Below are positions 26,405-33,821 of a stretch of 64,000 bases of DNA, piece after piece (the first letter of the stretch is position 1; each line of letters begins with the position of its first letter). The DNA comes from an uncultured Gammaproteobacteria bacterium (GTDB lineage Bacteria; Pseudomonadota; Gammaproteobacteria; Pseudomonadales; Azotimanducaceae). The notes under the pieces are model-generated. The model made no database searches. It saw only the letters and a program-made list of their open reading frames with translations, and was not told the origin of the DNA. The position numbers were made by a program, and so were the translations under genes. Location of the stretch: NCBI GenBank assembly GCA_913045175.1, contig CAJWQG010000002.1, positions 53,010 through 117,009 on the forward strand, read 5' to 3'.

Positions 26405-26848
26405 ATGATCATCCGAGAAGCCAACACTGAAGACTTCGATGAAATCAAACGCCTCTATGCACAGCTGAATCCAGATGATCCTGTGGTCACTGATGGTCGA
26501 GACGAACCAGTATTCCAGTCGATTATCGATGCCGACCACCTTCACGTTTTTGTCGGTGTCATCGACGAAAAACTGGTCGCGACCTGCTACCTGAACTTCA
26601 TTCCCAACCTCACACGCGATGTATCACCCTACTGCGTGATTGAAAATGTCGTAACTGAAGAATCATTGCGAAATCAGGGTCTAGGTAAGACCATCATCAA
26701 ACACGCGCTCGATTTCGCCTGGTCACTTGGTTGCTACAAGGTAATGCTTCAAACCGGATCTCGTCGTGAATCCACCCATAACTTTTATAAGTCCTGCGGT
26801 TTCAGTGCCGATGAAAAGTTCGCCTTCCTGGCACGCCCCAATAGATGA
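26405..26848 (+). CDS. GNAT-family N-acetyltransferase
   Basis: This is 147 residues with the GNAT fold. The acetyl-CoA pyrophosphate loop is RNQGLGKTIIKHAL (motif A, R-x-x-G-x-G) after the strand CVIENVVTEESL. Motif B ends with YKSCGFSADEKFAFL. The N-terminus MIIREANTEDFDEIKRLYAQL is the usual first strand and helix. Target amine unknown. It overlaps the HAD gene by 4 bp (ATGA), so both are translated together. Confidence 0.92.
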   Translation: MIIREANTEDFDEIKRLYAQLNPDDPVVTDGRDEPVFQSIIDADHLHVFVGVIDEKLVATCYLNFIPNLTRDVSPYCVIENVVTEESLRNQGLGKTIIKHALDFAWSLGCYKVMLQTGSRRESTHNFYKSCGFSADEKFAFLARPNR

Positions 26849-27495
26849 TCACGCATCTACTCTTTGATCACGATGGTGTTCTCGTTGATACCGAACACTG
26901 GTACTTCGAGGCCACCCGTGAAGCGCTCGCCAGGCTGAATATCACTATGAGCTTCGATGACTACAAAGCGCACCTGGTGGATGGTAATTCCAACTGGGTC
27001 GCGGCCAATGAGCAGGGTGCAACGGATGCAGACATTAAGACAGCACGAGCCTGGCGGGATGAACGCTACCAGTACTACCTGCAGCGTGAGGATATCGACA
27101 TACCCGGAGTCTCTGACGTGCTGGATGAACTGAGCCAGCGATATCAGATGGCGGTGATCACGACCTCCAAGCGTCGAGATTTTGAGCTGATACACCGCGA
27201 GCGAACCCTGCTGGACAACATGGCCTTCGTGCTGTGCCGTGAGGATTACAATCTGGCGAAACCCCACGCAGAACCCTATGAGACAGGCCTTGGGCGATTC
27301 GGCATCGGACCGGATAACGCCGTTGTGATTGAAGATTCAAAGCGTGGCCTTGCAGCTGCCGAGGCAGCAGGAATTCGTACGATCAAGGTACACAATGAAT
27401 TCGTCGCGCATCAGCAGGCGGCGTCTGATTTCACGATACAATCGCTGAAGGAGCTACCAGAACTGCTGAGGCGCATTGTTCAAAACGACACATAA
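26845..27495 (+). CDS. HAD-superfamily phosphatase (subfamily IA)
   Basis: The 216 residues carry all four HAD motifs: D8-H-D10-G-V-L-V-D-T in motif I, VITTSKRR in motif II, AKPHAEPYE (Lys) in motif III and VVIEDSKRG in motif IV. A helical cap follows motif I (residues ~17-85). It most resembles beta-phosphoglucomutase/phosphoglycolate-phosphatase-like enzymes acting on a small phosphoester. Translation is coupled to the GNAT gene by a 4-bp overlap. Confidence 0.92.
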   Translation: MITHLLFDHDGVLVDTEHWYFEATREALARLNITMSFDDYKAHLVDGNSNWVAANEQGATDADIKTARAWRDERYQYYLQREDIDIPGVSDVLDELSQRYQMAVITTSKRRDFELIHRERTLLDNMAFVLCREDYNLAKPHAEPYETGLGRFGIGPDNAVVIEDSKRGLAAAEAAGIRTIKVHNEFVAHQQAASDFTIQSLKELPELLRRIVQNDT

Positions 27496-27520
27496 GGTGA
27501 ATGAAGTTGGAGAGAAACAA

Positions 27521-28663
27521 ATGAGTTACGAACCAATGCATAAACCCACCAAGATGCCAGCAGCGGATGCTGACGCGGTGGGCATGTCGAATGAGGGCCT
27601 GGGTGGTATCGACCAACTCATGCAGAGTCATGTTGACGCTGGTGATATCCAGGGAGGTGTCACCGTCGTCGCACGGCACGGCAAGGTCGTACACTTCTCG
27701 ACGCACGGAGAAATGGATGAGGAAAAGGGCCGTGCAATGGAATCGGACGCGATATTCATCATGGCCTCCTCCGCTAAGCCAGTCATCTGCGTTGCCGCGC
27801 TGATGCTGGTTGAGGAAGGACTGATAAGCCTGAGTGATCCCGTTTCGAAGTACATTCCCGAGTTTGCCGATGCGAAAGTAGCCATCTTCGACGGGGACGA
27901 CCCAAAAGATTATCGCCTTGAGCCAATTAGTACGCCGGTTACTATTCATCATCTGCTCACGCATACGTCCGGTCTTTCCTTTGAAGGGCCGGGTGGATTC
28001 CTTCAGCCCAATGACGGCGATACCCTAACCATGTATGCCAAAAGGATCGCGGAGGCACCGCTGAATTTCCAACCGGGCACGCGATGGGGTTACGGTAACA
28101 CCGGCATTCACGGGGTGGTGGGCGGCATTATCGAAATTGTGTCTGGCACCCCATTTATCGACTTCATGCACGAACGGGTGTTTACCCCTCTTGAGATGAA
28201 CGACTCCTATTTCGATGTGCCTGATGACAAATATTCACAACGCGTGATCATCAAAGGCCTCGACTTTGCCCAAAAGAAAAAGGGAATGGGACTCTGCAGT
28301 GCGGCAGAAGATTTCCTCCACTTCAATCAAATGCTGCTTAACGGTGGTGCACTCTTCGGGCGTCGATTACTTAGCCAGGCGACAGTGAACATGATGAGTA
28401 GCAATCAGGTAGGCGATCTGTTTGCGAAAGCGGGTAAAGGTGTAAAGGAACAAAAGGGTATGGGATTTGGATACGCGGTGGCCGTCACGCTGGATCCTGA
28501 GATAGCAGGAAATCATCGCGGCAAGGGCTCATTCGGCTGGGGCGGCGCCGGGGGCACCGAGTCCTGGGTGGATCCTGAACACGAGCTAGTGGCGGTGCGT
28601 ATGATGCAGCAAGAGCGTGGCGGGGATTTCTCGGAGGCAGTTAAGCAGGCGCTCATCAGGTAA
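27521..28663 (+). CDS. Serine hydrolase of the class C beta-lactamase-like family
   Basis: This is 380 residues from ATG 27521 (MSYEPMHK), with GGAGAG upstream. The frame is open to 27476 but unsupported. Motifs: S-x-x-K as SSAKPV (nucleophile Ser), Y-x-N as WGYGNTG, and a third motif replaced by GWGGAGGTES. No signal peptide, so cytoplasmic, like esterases such as EstB and 6-aminohexanoate hydrolases rather than true beta-lactamases. Likely hydrolyses an ester or amide. It is 25 bp after the HAD gene. Confidence 0.9.
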   Translation: MSYEPMHKPTKMPAADADAVGMSNEGLGGIDQLMQSHVDAGDIQGGVTVVARHGKVVHFSTHGEMDEEKGRAMESDAIFIMASSAKPVICVAALMLVEEGLISLSDPVSKYIPEFADAKVAIFDGDDPKDYRLEPISTPVTIHHLLTHTSGLSFEGPGGFLQPNDGDTLTMYAKRIAEAPLNFQPGTRWGYGNTGIHGVVGGIIEIVSGTPFIDFMHERVFTPLEMNDSYFDVPDDKYSQRVIIKGLDFAQKKKGMGLCSAAEDFLHFNQMLLNGGALFGRRLLSQATVNMMSSNQVGDLFAKAGKGVKEQKGMGFGYAVAVTLDPEIAGNHRGKGSFGWGGAGGTESWVDPEHELVAVRMMQQERGGDFSEAVKQALIR

Positions 28664-28686
28664 CATAGATAAAGTAAGGTAGCGAG

Positions 28687-28989
28687 GTGAAAATGGTCCG
28701 AATCCCTACAAATAGAGAACCGACGCATCCGGGTGAGATGTTGTCGGAAGAGTTTCTTGGTCCCCTGCACATTACTCAACGAGAGCTGTCTGATGCCACT
28801 GGCGTTCCTTACCAACGTGTCAACGAGTTAGTACATGGCAAACGAGGGGTCACGCCGAGTACCGCATTACGATTGGCGAAGTATTTCGATATGTCTCCTG
28901 ATTTCTGGTTAAACGTTCAAATGCGTTGGGACCTGCATAGAGCGCACCGAACTGAAAAAGACGAGCTAAAGGCTATCAAGGTACGTTAG
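28687..28989 (+). CDS. HigA/VapI-type HTH regulator, no adjacent toxin
   Basis: This 100-residue protein starts with the HigA-family signature (REPTHPGEMLSEEFLGPLHI) and has a helix-turn-helix TQRELSDATGVPYQRVNELVHGKRGVT, then PDFWLNVQMRWDL. Its usual partner, a HigB toxin, would lie just upstream, but that place is taken by a serine hydrolase. It is therefore an orphan that may act as a plain repressor or neutralise a toxin elsewhere. Start GTG 28687 or ATG 28693. It ends overlapping the crotonase start by one base. Confidence 0.87.
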   Translation: MKMVRIPTNREPTHPGEMLSEEFLGPLHITQRELSDATGVPYQRVNELVHGKRGVTPSTALRLAKYFDMSPDFWLNVQMRWDLHRAHRTEKDELKAIKVR

Positions 28990-29789
28990 TGATCAACGAG
29001 GCTGATGTGACATACGAAACCATCACGTACGAGAAAGAAGATTCCATCGCAATTGTGACGCTGAATCGGCCCGAGCGGCTGAACGCGTGGACCGACCAGA
29101 TGAACGCGGACATTGTTCACGCCATTGACGATGCCAATGAGGACAAGAACATCGGTGCAGTCGTGGTGACTGGTGCCGGCCGCGGGTTCTGCGCCGGAGC
29201 GGACATCAAAGACACCTTTCAATCACAACTGGATGATCGTGCCTCGGATGTCCTCAAGGATGTCGAGCCTTATGTGAAATTCATACGGCGCAGCAAACCA
29301 ATCGTCGGCGCGGTTAACGGCGTTGCCGTGGGTGTGGGCGCCACTATGCTACTGCCGTTCGACGTTATCGTTGCCTCAGAGGAAGCTCGTATCGGTTTCT
29401 TCTTTCTAAAGATGGGCGTGACGCCTGAACTCGCCTCATCACACTTTCTGGTACAGCGTGTTGGGTTCGGGGTCGCTAGTGAAATGTGTCTGACCGCTCG
29501 ACTATATTCAGCCGCGGAAGTCCATGAGCGCGGGCTCACCAACTATGTTGTCCCGGCTGATGAACTACTCGACAAGGCAAAAGAGATAGCACGGGAGATC
29601 GCTGTGCACCCTGCGCGGCAGCTCAGGATGGTGAAGTCTCTGCTGACTGCCAATGGATCGGAATCCGACATCAACAAAGTGAACGAGCGGGAGAAAGCAG
29701 CCCTCGACGAGGCCTATGCCTCGGCAGAACACAAAGAAGCAGTTCAGGCGTTTATTGAAAAGCGCGAGCCGAATTTCCGCGATCTATAG
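28989..29789 (+). CDS. Enoyl-CoA hydratase/isomerase (crotonase) family protein
   Basis: This is a 266-residue crotonase. The CoA/oxyanion-hole motif AGRGFCAGADIKDTF lies about residues 60-74 and the second block is VNGVAVGVGATMLLPFDVIVASEEARIGFFFLKMGVTPE. At the acid/base region it has MGVTPELASSHFLVQRVG, nearer to isomerase-type members than to the classic hydratase. Acts on an acyl-CoA in the cytoplasm. GTG 28989 overlaps the previous stop. GTG 29007 (with GAGG 5 nt upstream) is an equally good start. Confidence 0.9.
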   Translation: MINEADVTYETITYEKEDSIAIVTLNRPERLNAWTDQMNADIVHAIDDANEDKNIGAVVVTGAGRGFCAGADIKDTFQSQLDDRASDVLKDVEPYVKFIRRSKPIVGAVNGVAVGVGATMLLPFDVIVASEEARIGFFFLKMGVTPELASSHFLVQRVGFGVASEMCLTARLYSAAEVHERGLTNYVVPADELLDKAKEIAREIAVHPARQLRMVKSLLTANGSESDINKVNEREKAALDEAYASAEHKEAVQAFIEKREPNFRDL

Positions 29790-29798
29790 TATGAGCCT

Positions 29799-30713
29799 TT
29801 AAACGCCGGCCGAGGGATTCTGATGAATGTCGGCACCGTAGACCTCAGGTGAACGATAGACCCAGCCGTCATTGATCGGATTCGGGAATATACCTGGCAT
29901 ACCCCTCAGACTCACGCGGTGAATGATCCGAGTATCGTCAGGGCCGGTGGCCGCAGCAATAGGTGTCGCCGAGTGCAGTACCGTCGGGTTATCCCACATC
30001 AGAATGCAATCCTGCTCCAACCGATGCTGCGTGAGGAACCGGTCCTGAAACGCATGGTCACACAAGCGATTTAGCAACTGGGTGGCTTCTTTTTGGGACA
30101 TCCCCCGAATGCCATAGGGGGTGCCGGATATCGCATACAGTGTTTTCTGACCCGTGACCGGATGTTGTCGCACCAGCGGGTGAAACGCAGTGTATTCAGG
30201 ATCCCATTTTCGCGGCGGTATGGGTGTGTGATCCCCAGGGCGCGCGGATATCGAGATACCATGCCGGTGTTCGACCACCAGGTCATCGATTAAATCCTTC
30301 GTCGTGTCATCCAGCTCTTCGTAGGCAGCAGCCAGATTACAGAATTGTGTCTCGCCACCGCTTGCGGGTGTCCGAACCGAATACAGGACGGTGATCGACG
30401 ATACTGTTTCCCTGAATGACTGGTCCGTATGCCAGTGAGCCGCGCCTTTCTTGTCCTTGACGGTATCTACCTCAACGTTGGTGAGCTTCTGAATCTCGGG
30501 AAACTCGGCATCACGACTGAGCGTGATGGGCTCTCCCAGTCGCTGCGCAAATGTGACGTAATCCCGAGTGGCAAGGCCGCCCGTCTCAATGACGAGGATG
30601 TGGTTCTCGTAAAGCGCCATCAGCAATTTTTTCACGCCGTCATCTGACAGTGCAGCCAGGTCGACGTCCGATGCATGGGCGCCGAAGGTGTCCGGCAAAG
30701 GCGAGAGGATCAT
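29799..30713 (-). CDS. TauD/TfdA-family Fe(II)/2-oxoglutarate dioxygenase
   Basis: This is 304 residues with H95-T-D97 in AHWHTDQSFRE, a distal His in NPTVLHSATPIA, and Arg residues in DDTRIIHRVSLRG for 2OG. The family segment YLPLTRHPVTG is seen here as HPLVRQHPVTGQKTLYA. This arrangement is shared by taurine and 2,4-D dioxygenases. Which acid it opens is unknown. It overlaps the upstream PhyH gene by one base (TAATG), so two oxygenases of different subfamilies are coupled. Confidence 0.92.
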   Translation of the reverse strand: MILSPLPDTFGAHASDVDLAALSDDGVKKLLMALYENHILVIETGGLATRDYVTFAQRLGEPITLSRDAEFPEIQKLTNVEVDTVKDKKGAAHWHTDQSFRETVSSITVLYSVRTPASGGETQFCNLAAAYEELDDTTKDLIDDLVVEHRHGISISARPGDHTPIPPRKWDPEYTAFHPLVRQHPVTGQKTLYAISGTPYGIRGMSQKEATQLLNRLCDHAFQDRFLTQHRLEQDCILMWDNPTVLHSATPIAAATGPDDTRIIHRVSLRGMPGIFPNPINDGWVYRSPEVYGADIHQNPSAGV

Positions 30714-31636
30714 TAGCCCTTGGCATCCCGGTATGGCGTCATATCCATCCCGGAGAATCTGGCGCCAACACCATCGAGGGTTTCTTCTGTCCAGTAATCG
30801 TGACCGGGTTCGGGAAAGCCGAGGAGATTTCGTTCTTCGACCGATGCTCGCTCAATCCATTCTTTGAATGCGGGTTTGCCGGCGGACATGGGCCAGCCGA
30901 CGATACCCATCCAACGACATGCCTTGGGCGCGTAGCTCACAAACATACCAAGGCGGCCACGATTGGCGCTGGTAAACGCCGTACCGCGGTGAAACGTTCG
31001 CATGCTGTAGACCAGCAGGCTGCCAGCGGGGCAGGTTACCTTTACCTCATTGTCGTAGATTTCCGGACGGGATTCCCTCGTATGGTGGTTGGGCACCAAA
31101 ATCCGCTCTGGATAGTGTTGTTTTGAACAGACCGCGGTGGGTCCTGACTCAAGGGTCACGTCGGTAAAGTAATAGAGGTAGGCCGTCTGCCAATACTTCG
31201 GCACGTTCGGTGGATACGCCAGGGTATGATTGCCATAGTCCAAATGCATGCCCTGGTCAAAATCGCCCTTCGTATTCATTGCTTTGTATGACAGGTGTGA
31301 CTGCTCACAATACATGTCTTCGCCCTCCCCCATTAGTGTCGCGAAACGGCGCAGTTCCGGGTGAAAGGTCAGATCATTCAGGGCACTGCCTTGATAGGGA
31401 AAGTGCGGCATACCCCGCTGATCAGGATAGGGCGTGTCGTAGTACTCGGGCTTTGGGCCTGAGGGATCTTTGGCGAAGTCGACCCAACCGGGCACAACCT
31501 CGTCGAAGTTTCCGAGCGCACCTTCAAGTTCTCCTGACGTACAAAAGTTTTCGACAATGGCGTAACCGTGCTCTCGATAGTGGGCTTCGTGCGCGTCGGT
31601 AATCCGCTTAGTATCAGTGGTCTCGGCTTCAGTCAT
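30713..31636 (-). CDS. Phytanoyl-CoA dioxygenase (PhyH)-like oxygenase
   Basis: This is a 307-residue PhyH-type enzyme. H131-L-D133 is in GMHLDYGNHT and the distal His is in SMRTFHRGTAF, with Arg in ANRGRLGMFV. The block DVTLESGPTAVCSKQH corresponds to the family's G-P-T/L core. AAGGAG lies 6 nt before ATG 31636. First gene of a two-oxygenase operon with the TauD gene. Substrate unknown. Confidence 0.88.
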   Translation of the reverse strand: MTEAETTDTKRITDAHEAHYREHGYAIVENFCTSGELEGALGNFDEVVPGWVDFAKDPSGPKPEYYDTPYPDQRGMPHFPYQGSALNDLTFHPELRRFATLMGEGEDMYCEQSHLSYKAMNTKGDFDQGMHLDYGNHTLAYPPNVPKYWQTAYLYYFTDVTLESGPTAVCSKQHYPERILVPNHHTRESRPEIYDNEVKVTCPAGSLLVYSMRTFHRGTAFTSANRGRLGMFVSYAPKACRWMGIVGWPMSAGKPAFKEWIERASVEERNLLGFPEPGHDYWTEETLDGVGARFSGMDMTPYRDAKG

Positions 31637-31690
31637 TTACTACTCCTTCATACCGAAAAGTACGTCAGGGCCAGCAAAATATCAATTGAA

Positions 31691-31718
31691 TTGACCCTTG
31701 CTCCAACCCCGGTACACT
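31691..31718 (+). promoter_or_regulatory. Candidate promoter for the ThuA-Gfo/Idh/MocA pair
   Basis: TTGACC (31691-31696), 16-bp spacer, TACACT (31713-31718), 35 bp before the start of the ThuA gene. The -10 and flanks (GGTACACTGTC) are also found at 17439-17449. Confidence 0.5.
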
Positions 31719-31752
31719 GTCTGTTCGGCTTCACGATTGCCAGGGGGGCAAT

Positions 31753-32628
31753 ATGAAAGCACTACTTCTCAACGGGCAAAGCCACCATGGCTGGCTTGCC
31801 AGCAGTCCACTGGTTAAAAAGATTCTGGAACAGACCGGTCTTTTTAGCGTCGACGTCAAGACCAGGCCACCAAAGGGTAGCGACATGTCCGGCTTTCGAC
31901 CAGAGTTTGAAGCCTACGACCTGATCGTCCTCGACGATGGGGGCGATCCGTGGTCCGACAGTACCAATGCCGCCTTTGTCGACTACATCAGTGCCGGCGG
32001 TAGCGTGGCACTGTTTCACCACTCCTGCCAGCTGTTTCCCCAGTGGCAGGAATTCAACGAGATTATGGGCCTGGCCGGCTGGGGCAAACGACCAGCGAGT
32101 GTTGGACCGCGACTTTATTGGCGCGACGGCGAAGTGGTTCGGGATACGGGCCCGGGTGACGCCGGCGACTGCCTCGACCTGCGGGAGAATCAGATTATCG
32201 TCCGGGATCCAGCGCATCCGATCACAAAAGGATTGCCGCAAAAGTGGCTACACGCCGCCGATGAACTTTACTTCAACCTTCGTGGTCCTGCTAAAAACCT
32301 TCATGTGCTGGCTACCGCCTACGTCGAACCCCAGGCCCAAGCACATTACAACGATTCCGGTTTCGGCAGCGGCGAACACGAGCCCGTGTTATTTACCGTG
32401 GACTACGGCAAGGGTCGATGTTTCAACACTACCCTCGGGCATGTCGAGGGCGGTACACCAGCCGACACTCGCGCAGACTCTATGGAGTGCGTTGGCTTTA
32501 TCGCGACATTCCAGCGCGGTTGCGAATGGGCGGCGAGCGGCAACGTGACACAAGACGTGCCCGCAGACTTCCCCACTGAAGATGCGATCAGTATTCGTGA
32601 ACAATGTGAGCTGCCCTCCGCAGCCTGA
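31753..32628 (+). CDS. ThuA-like (class I glutamine-amidotransferase-fold) protein
   Basis: This is 291 residues of the ThuA family, named from trehalose utilisation. It has MKALLLNGQSHHGWLAS, then YDLIVLDDGGDPW...AFVDYISAGGSVALFHHSC at the position of the nucleophile elbow, and RDPAHPITKGLP. There is no strict Cys-His-Glu triad, so amidotransfer is unlikely. ThuA proteins are often paired with Gfo/Idh/MocA dehydrogenases in sugar breakdown, as here (27 bp to the next gene). AGGGGGG precedes ATG 31753. Confidence 0.88.
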   Translation: MKALLLNGQSHHGWLASSPLVKKILEQTGLFSVDVKTRPPKGSDMSGFRPEFEAYDLIVLDDGGDPWSDSTNAAFVDYISAGGSVALFHHSCQLFPQWQEFNEIMGLAGWGKRPASVGPRLYWRDGEVVRDTGPGDAGDCLDLRENQIIVRDPAHPITKGLPQKWLHAADELYFNLRGPAKNLHVLATAYVEPQAQAHYNDSGFGSGEHEPVLFTVDYGKGRCFNTTLGHVEGGTPADTRADSMECVGFIATFQRGCEWAASGNVTQDVPADFPTEDAISIREQCELPSAA

Positions 32629-32655
32629 GAAACTATAAGAATCAAGGAGAGAACA

Positions 32656-33726
32656 ATGTCCAACCCACTTAAAGTCGCCCTTTTGGGCGCCGGCGGAATT
32701 ACCCGTTCACACCTGCCCGCTTACCTGGAACATTCATATCGGGTAGAGCTTGTTGCCATTTGCGACATGGATGAACCACGTGCCGTGGCGCTTGCAGAAG
32801 AAGCAGGCATCGATACCATCTACACGGATCTCGACACGATGTTACGCGAGGCCGATATCGACGCGATCGACAATTGCACGTTTCATCCGGCACATGCACC
32901 CTTAAGTATTACCGCCATGGAAGCTGGCAAACATGTTCTTGTTGAGAAACCCATGGCCATGTCCGTACAGGAGTGCGAAGACATGATTGCCGTCGCAGAC
33001 AAGACAGGCAGGACCCTGATGATTGCACAGGATCTGCGCTATTCACCTGAAGCGGTCTGCGTGAAACGCCTGATCGATGACGGCAAACTGGGCGACATCC
33101 ATGCAGGTAGAACGCACCTGATGCAAAAATTTGGCGTTGGCCATGACCGCTATGCCGACGCCAAACAAGGTGGCGGCATCCTCATGTCAGTGCAGATACA
33201 CCACATTGATCTGCTTCGCTATTACATGGGTAACGTTAAGAGGGTCACGGCGGTTTGCAAATCGATAACCGATACCATGGCCAACGATGCAGAGGACCTC
33301 GTCACGGCGATCCTCGAATTCGAAAGCGGTGCCGTTGGCAGTGTGTTCGCCTTCCCTGGTGACACGCCCAAGGATATCGTCGATGGGAAGCGGACCCGGT
33401 CAGACAGGGAGTATGTTGTTTACGGCAGTGCCGGAACCATTCATTCGACCCCCCAAACTGATCGCAATATGGCGCACTTCGGGGAAGTCCTGTTTGCACC
33501 ACTTACCGGAGAATCCGCGGGTGAGTTCACGCCGGTAGACACCAGCGATGCGGGTACGCCCAGCCTTAAACCCTTCGTTAACCAGATTCTGCACTTCGAA
33601 GAATGTATTAGAACCGGTGCTGAACCCGTTAGCAGCGGCCGGGACAATATCGACACCATGAAAATCATCTTCGCGATCTGGGAGTCGTCGAAAACAGGTA
33701 AGGCCGTCGAACTGATAGACCTGTAG
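32656..33726 (+). CDS. Gfo/Idh/MocA-family oxidoreductase
   Basis: This is a 356-residue NAD(P)-dependent sugar/inositol oxidoreductase. The Rossmann G-x-G-x-x-G appears as LLGAGGITRSH (residues ~9-19). The family E-K-P motif is VLVEKPMAMSV and the substrate-side strand is GGGILMSVQIHHIDLLRYY with a conserved His. The C-terminal beta-sheet domain spans ~125-340. Together with ThuA it likely oxidises a sugar or cyclitol derivative. AAGGAGAG lies before ATG 32656. Confidence 0.92.
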   Translation: MSNPLKVALLGAGGITRSHLPAYLEHSYRVELVAICDMDEPRAVALAEEAGIDTIYTDLDTMLREADIDAIDNCTFHPAHAPLSITAMEAGKHVLVEKPMAMSVQECEDMIAVADKTGRTLMIAQDLRYSPEAVCVKRLIDDGKLGDIHAGRTHLMQKFGVGHDRYADAKQGGGILMSVQIHHIDLLRYYMGNVKRVTAVCKSITDTMANDAEDLVTAILEFESGAVGSVFAFPGDTPKDIVDGKRTRSDREYVVYGSAGTIHSTPQTDRNMAHFGEVLFAPLTGESAGEFTPVDTSDAGTPSLKPFVNQILHFEECIRTGAEPVSSGRDNIDTMKIIFAIWESSKTGKAVELIDL

Positions 33727-33739
33727 CCAGAGCGAGTAG

Positions 33740-33797
33740 TCGACACAGTAAAACTATTTGGTATCATGCCCGCCTTTTCGCCGTCTCAGGGACGGCG
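33740..33797 (+). promoter_or_regulatory. Candidate promoter and leader hairpin before the PEP-enzyme gene
   Basis: TCGACA (33740-33745), 16 bp, TATCAT (33762-33767) form a plausible sigma-70 promoter. In the leader, CGCCGTC (33779-33785), TCAGG, GACGGCG (33791-33797) form a perfect 7-bp hairpin that ends 24 bp before the ATG at 33822. There is no T-run, so it is not a terminator. Confidence 0.5.
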
Positions 33798-33821
33798 CGC
33801 GTACGATCAAAGGAGCACTCG

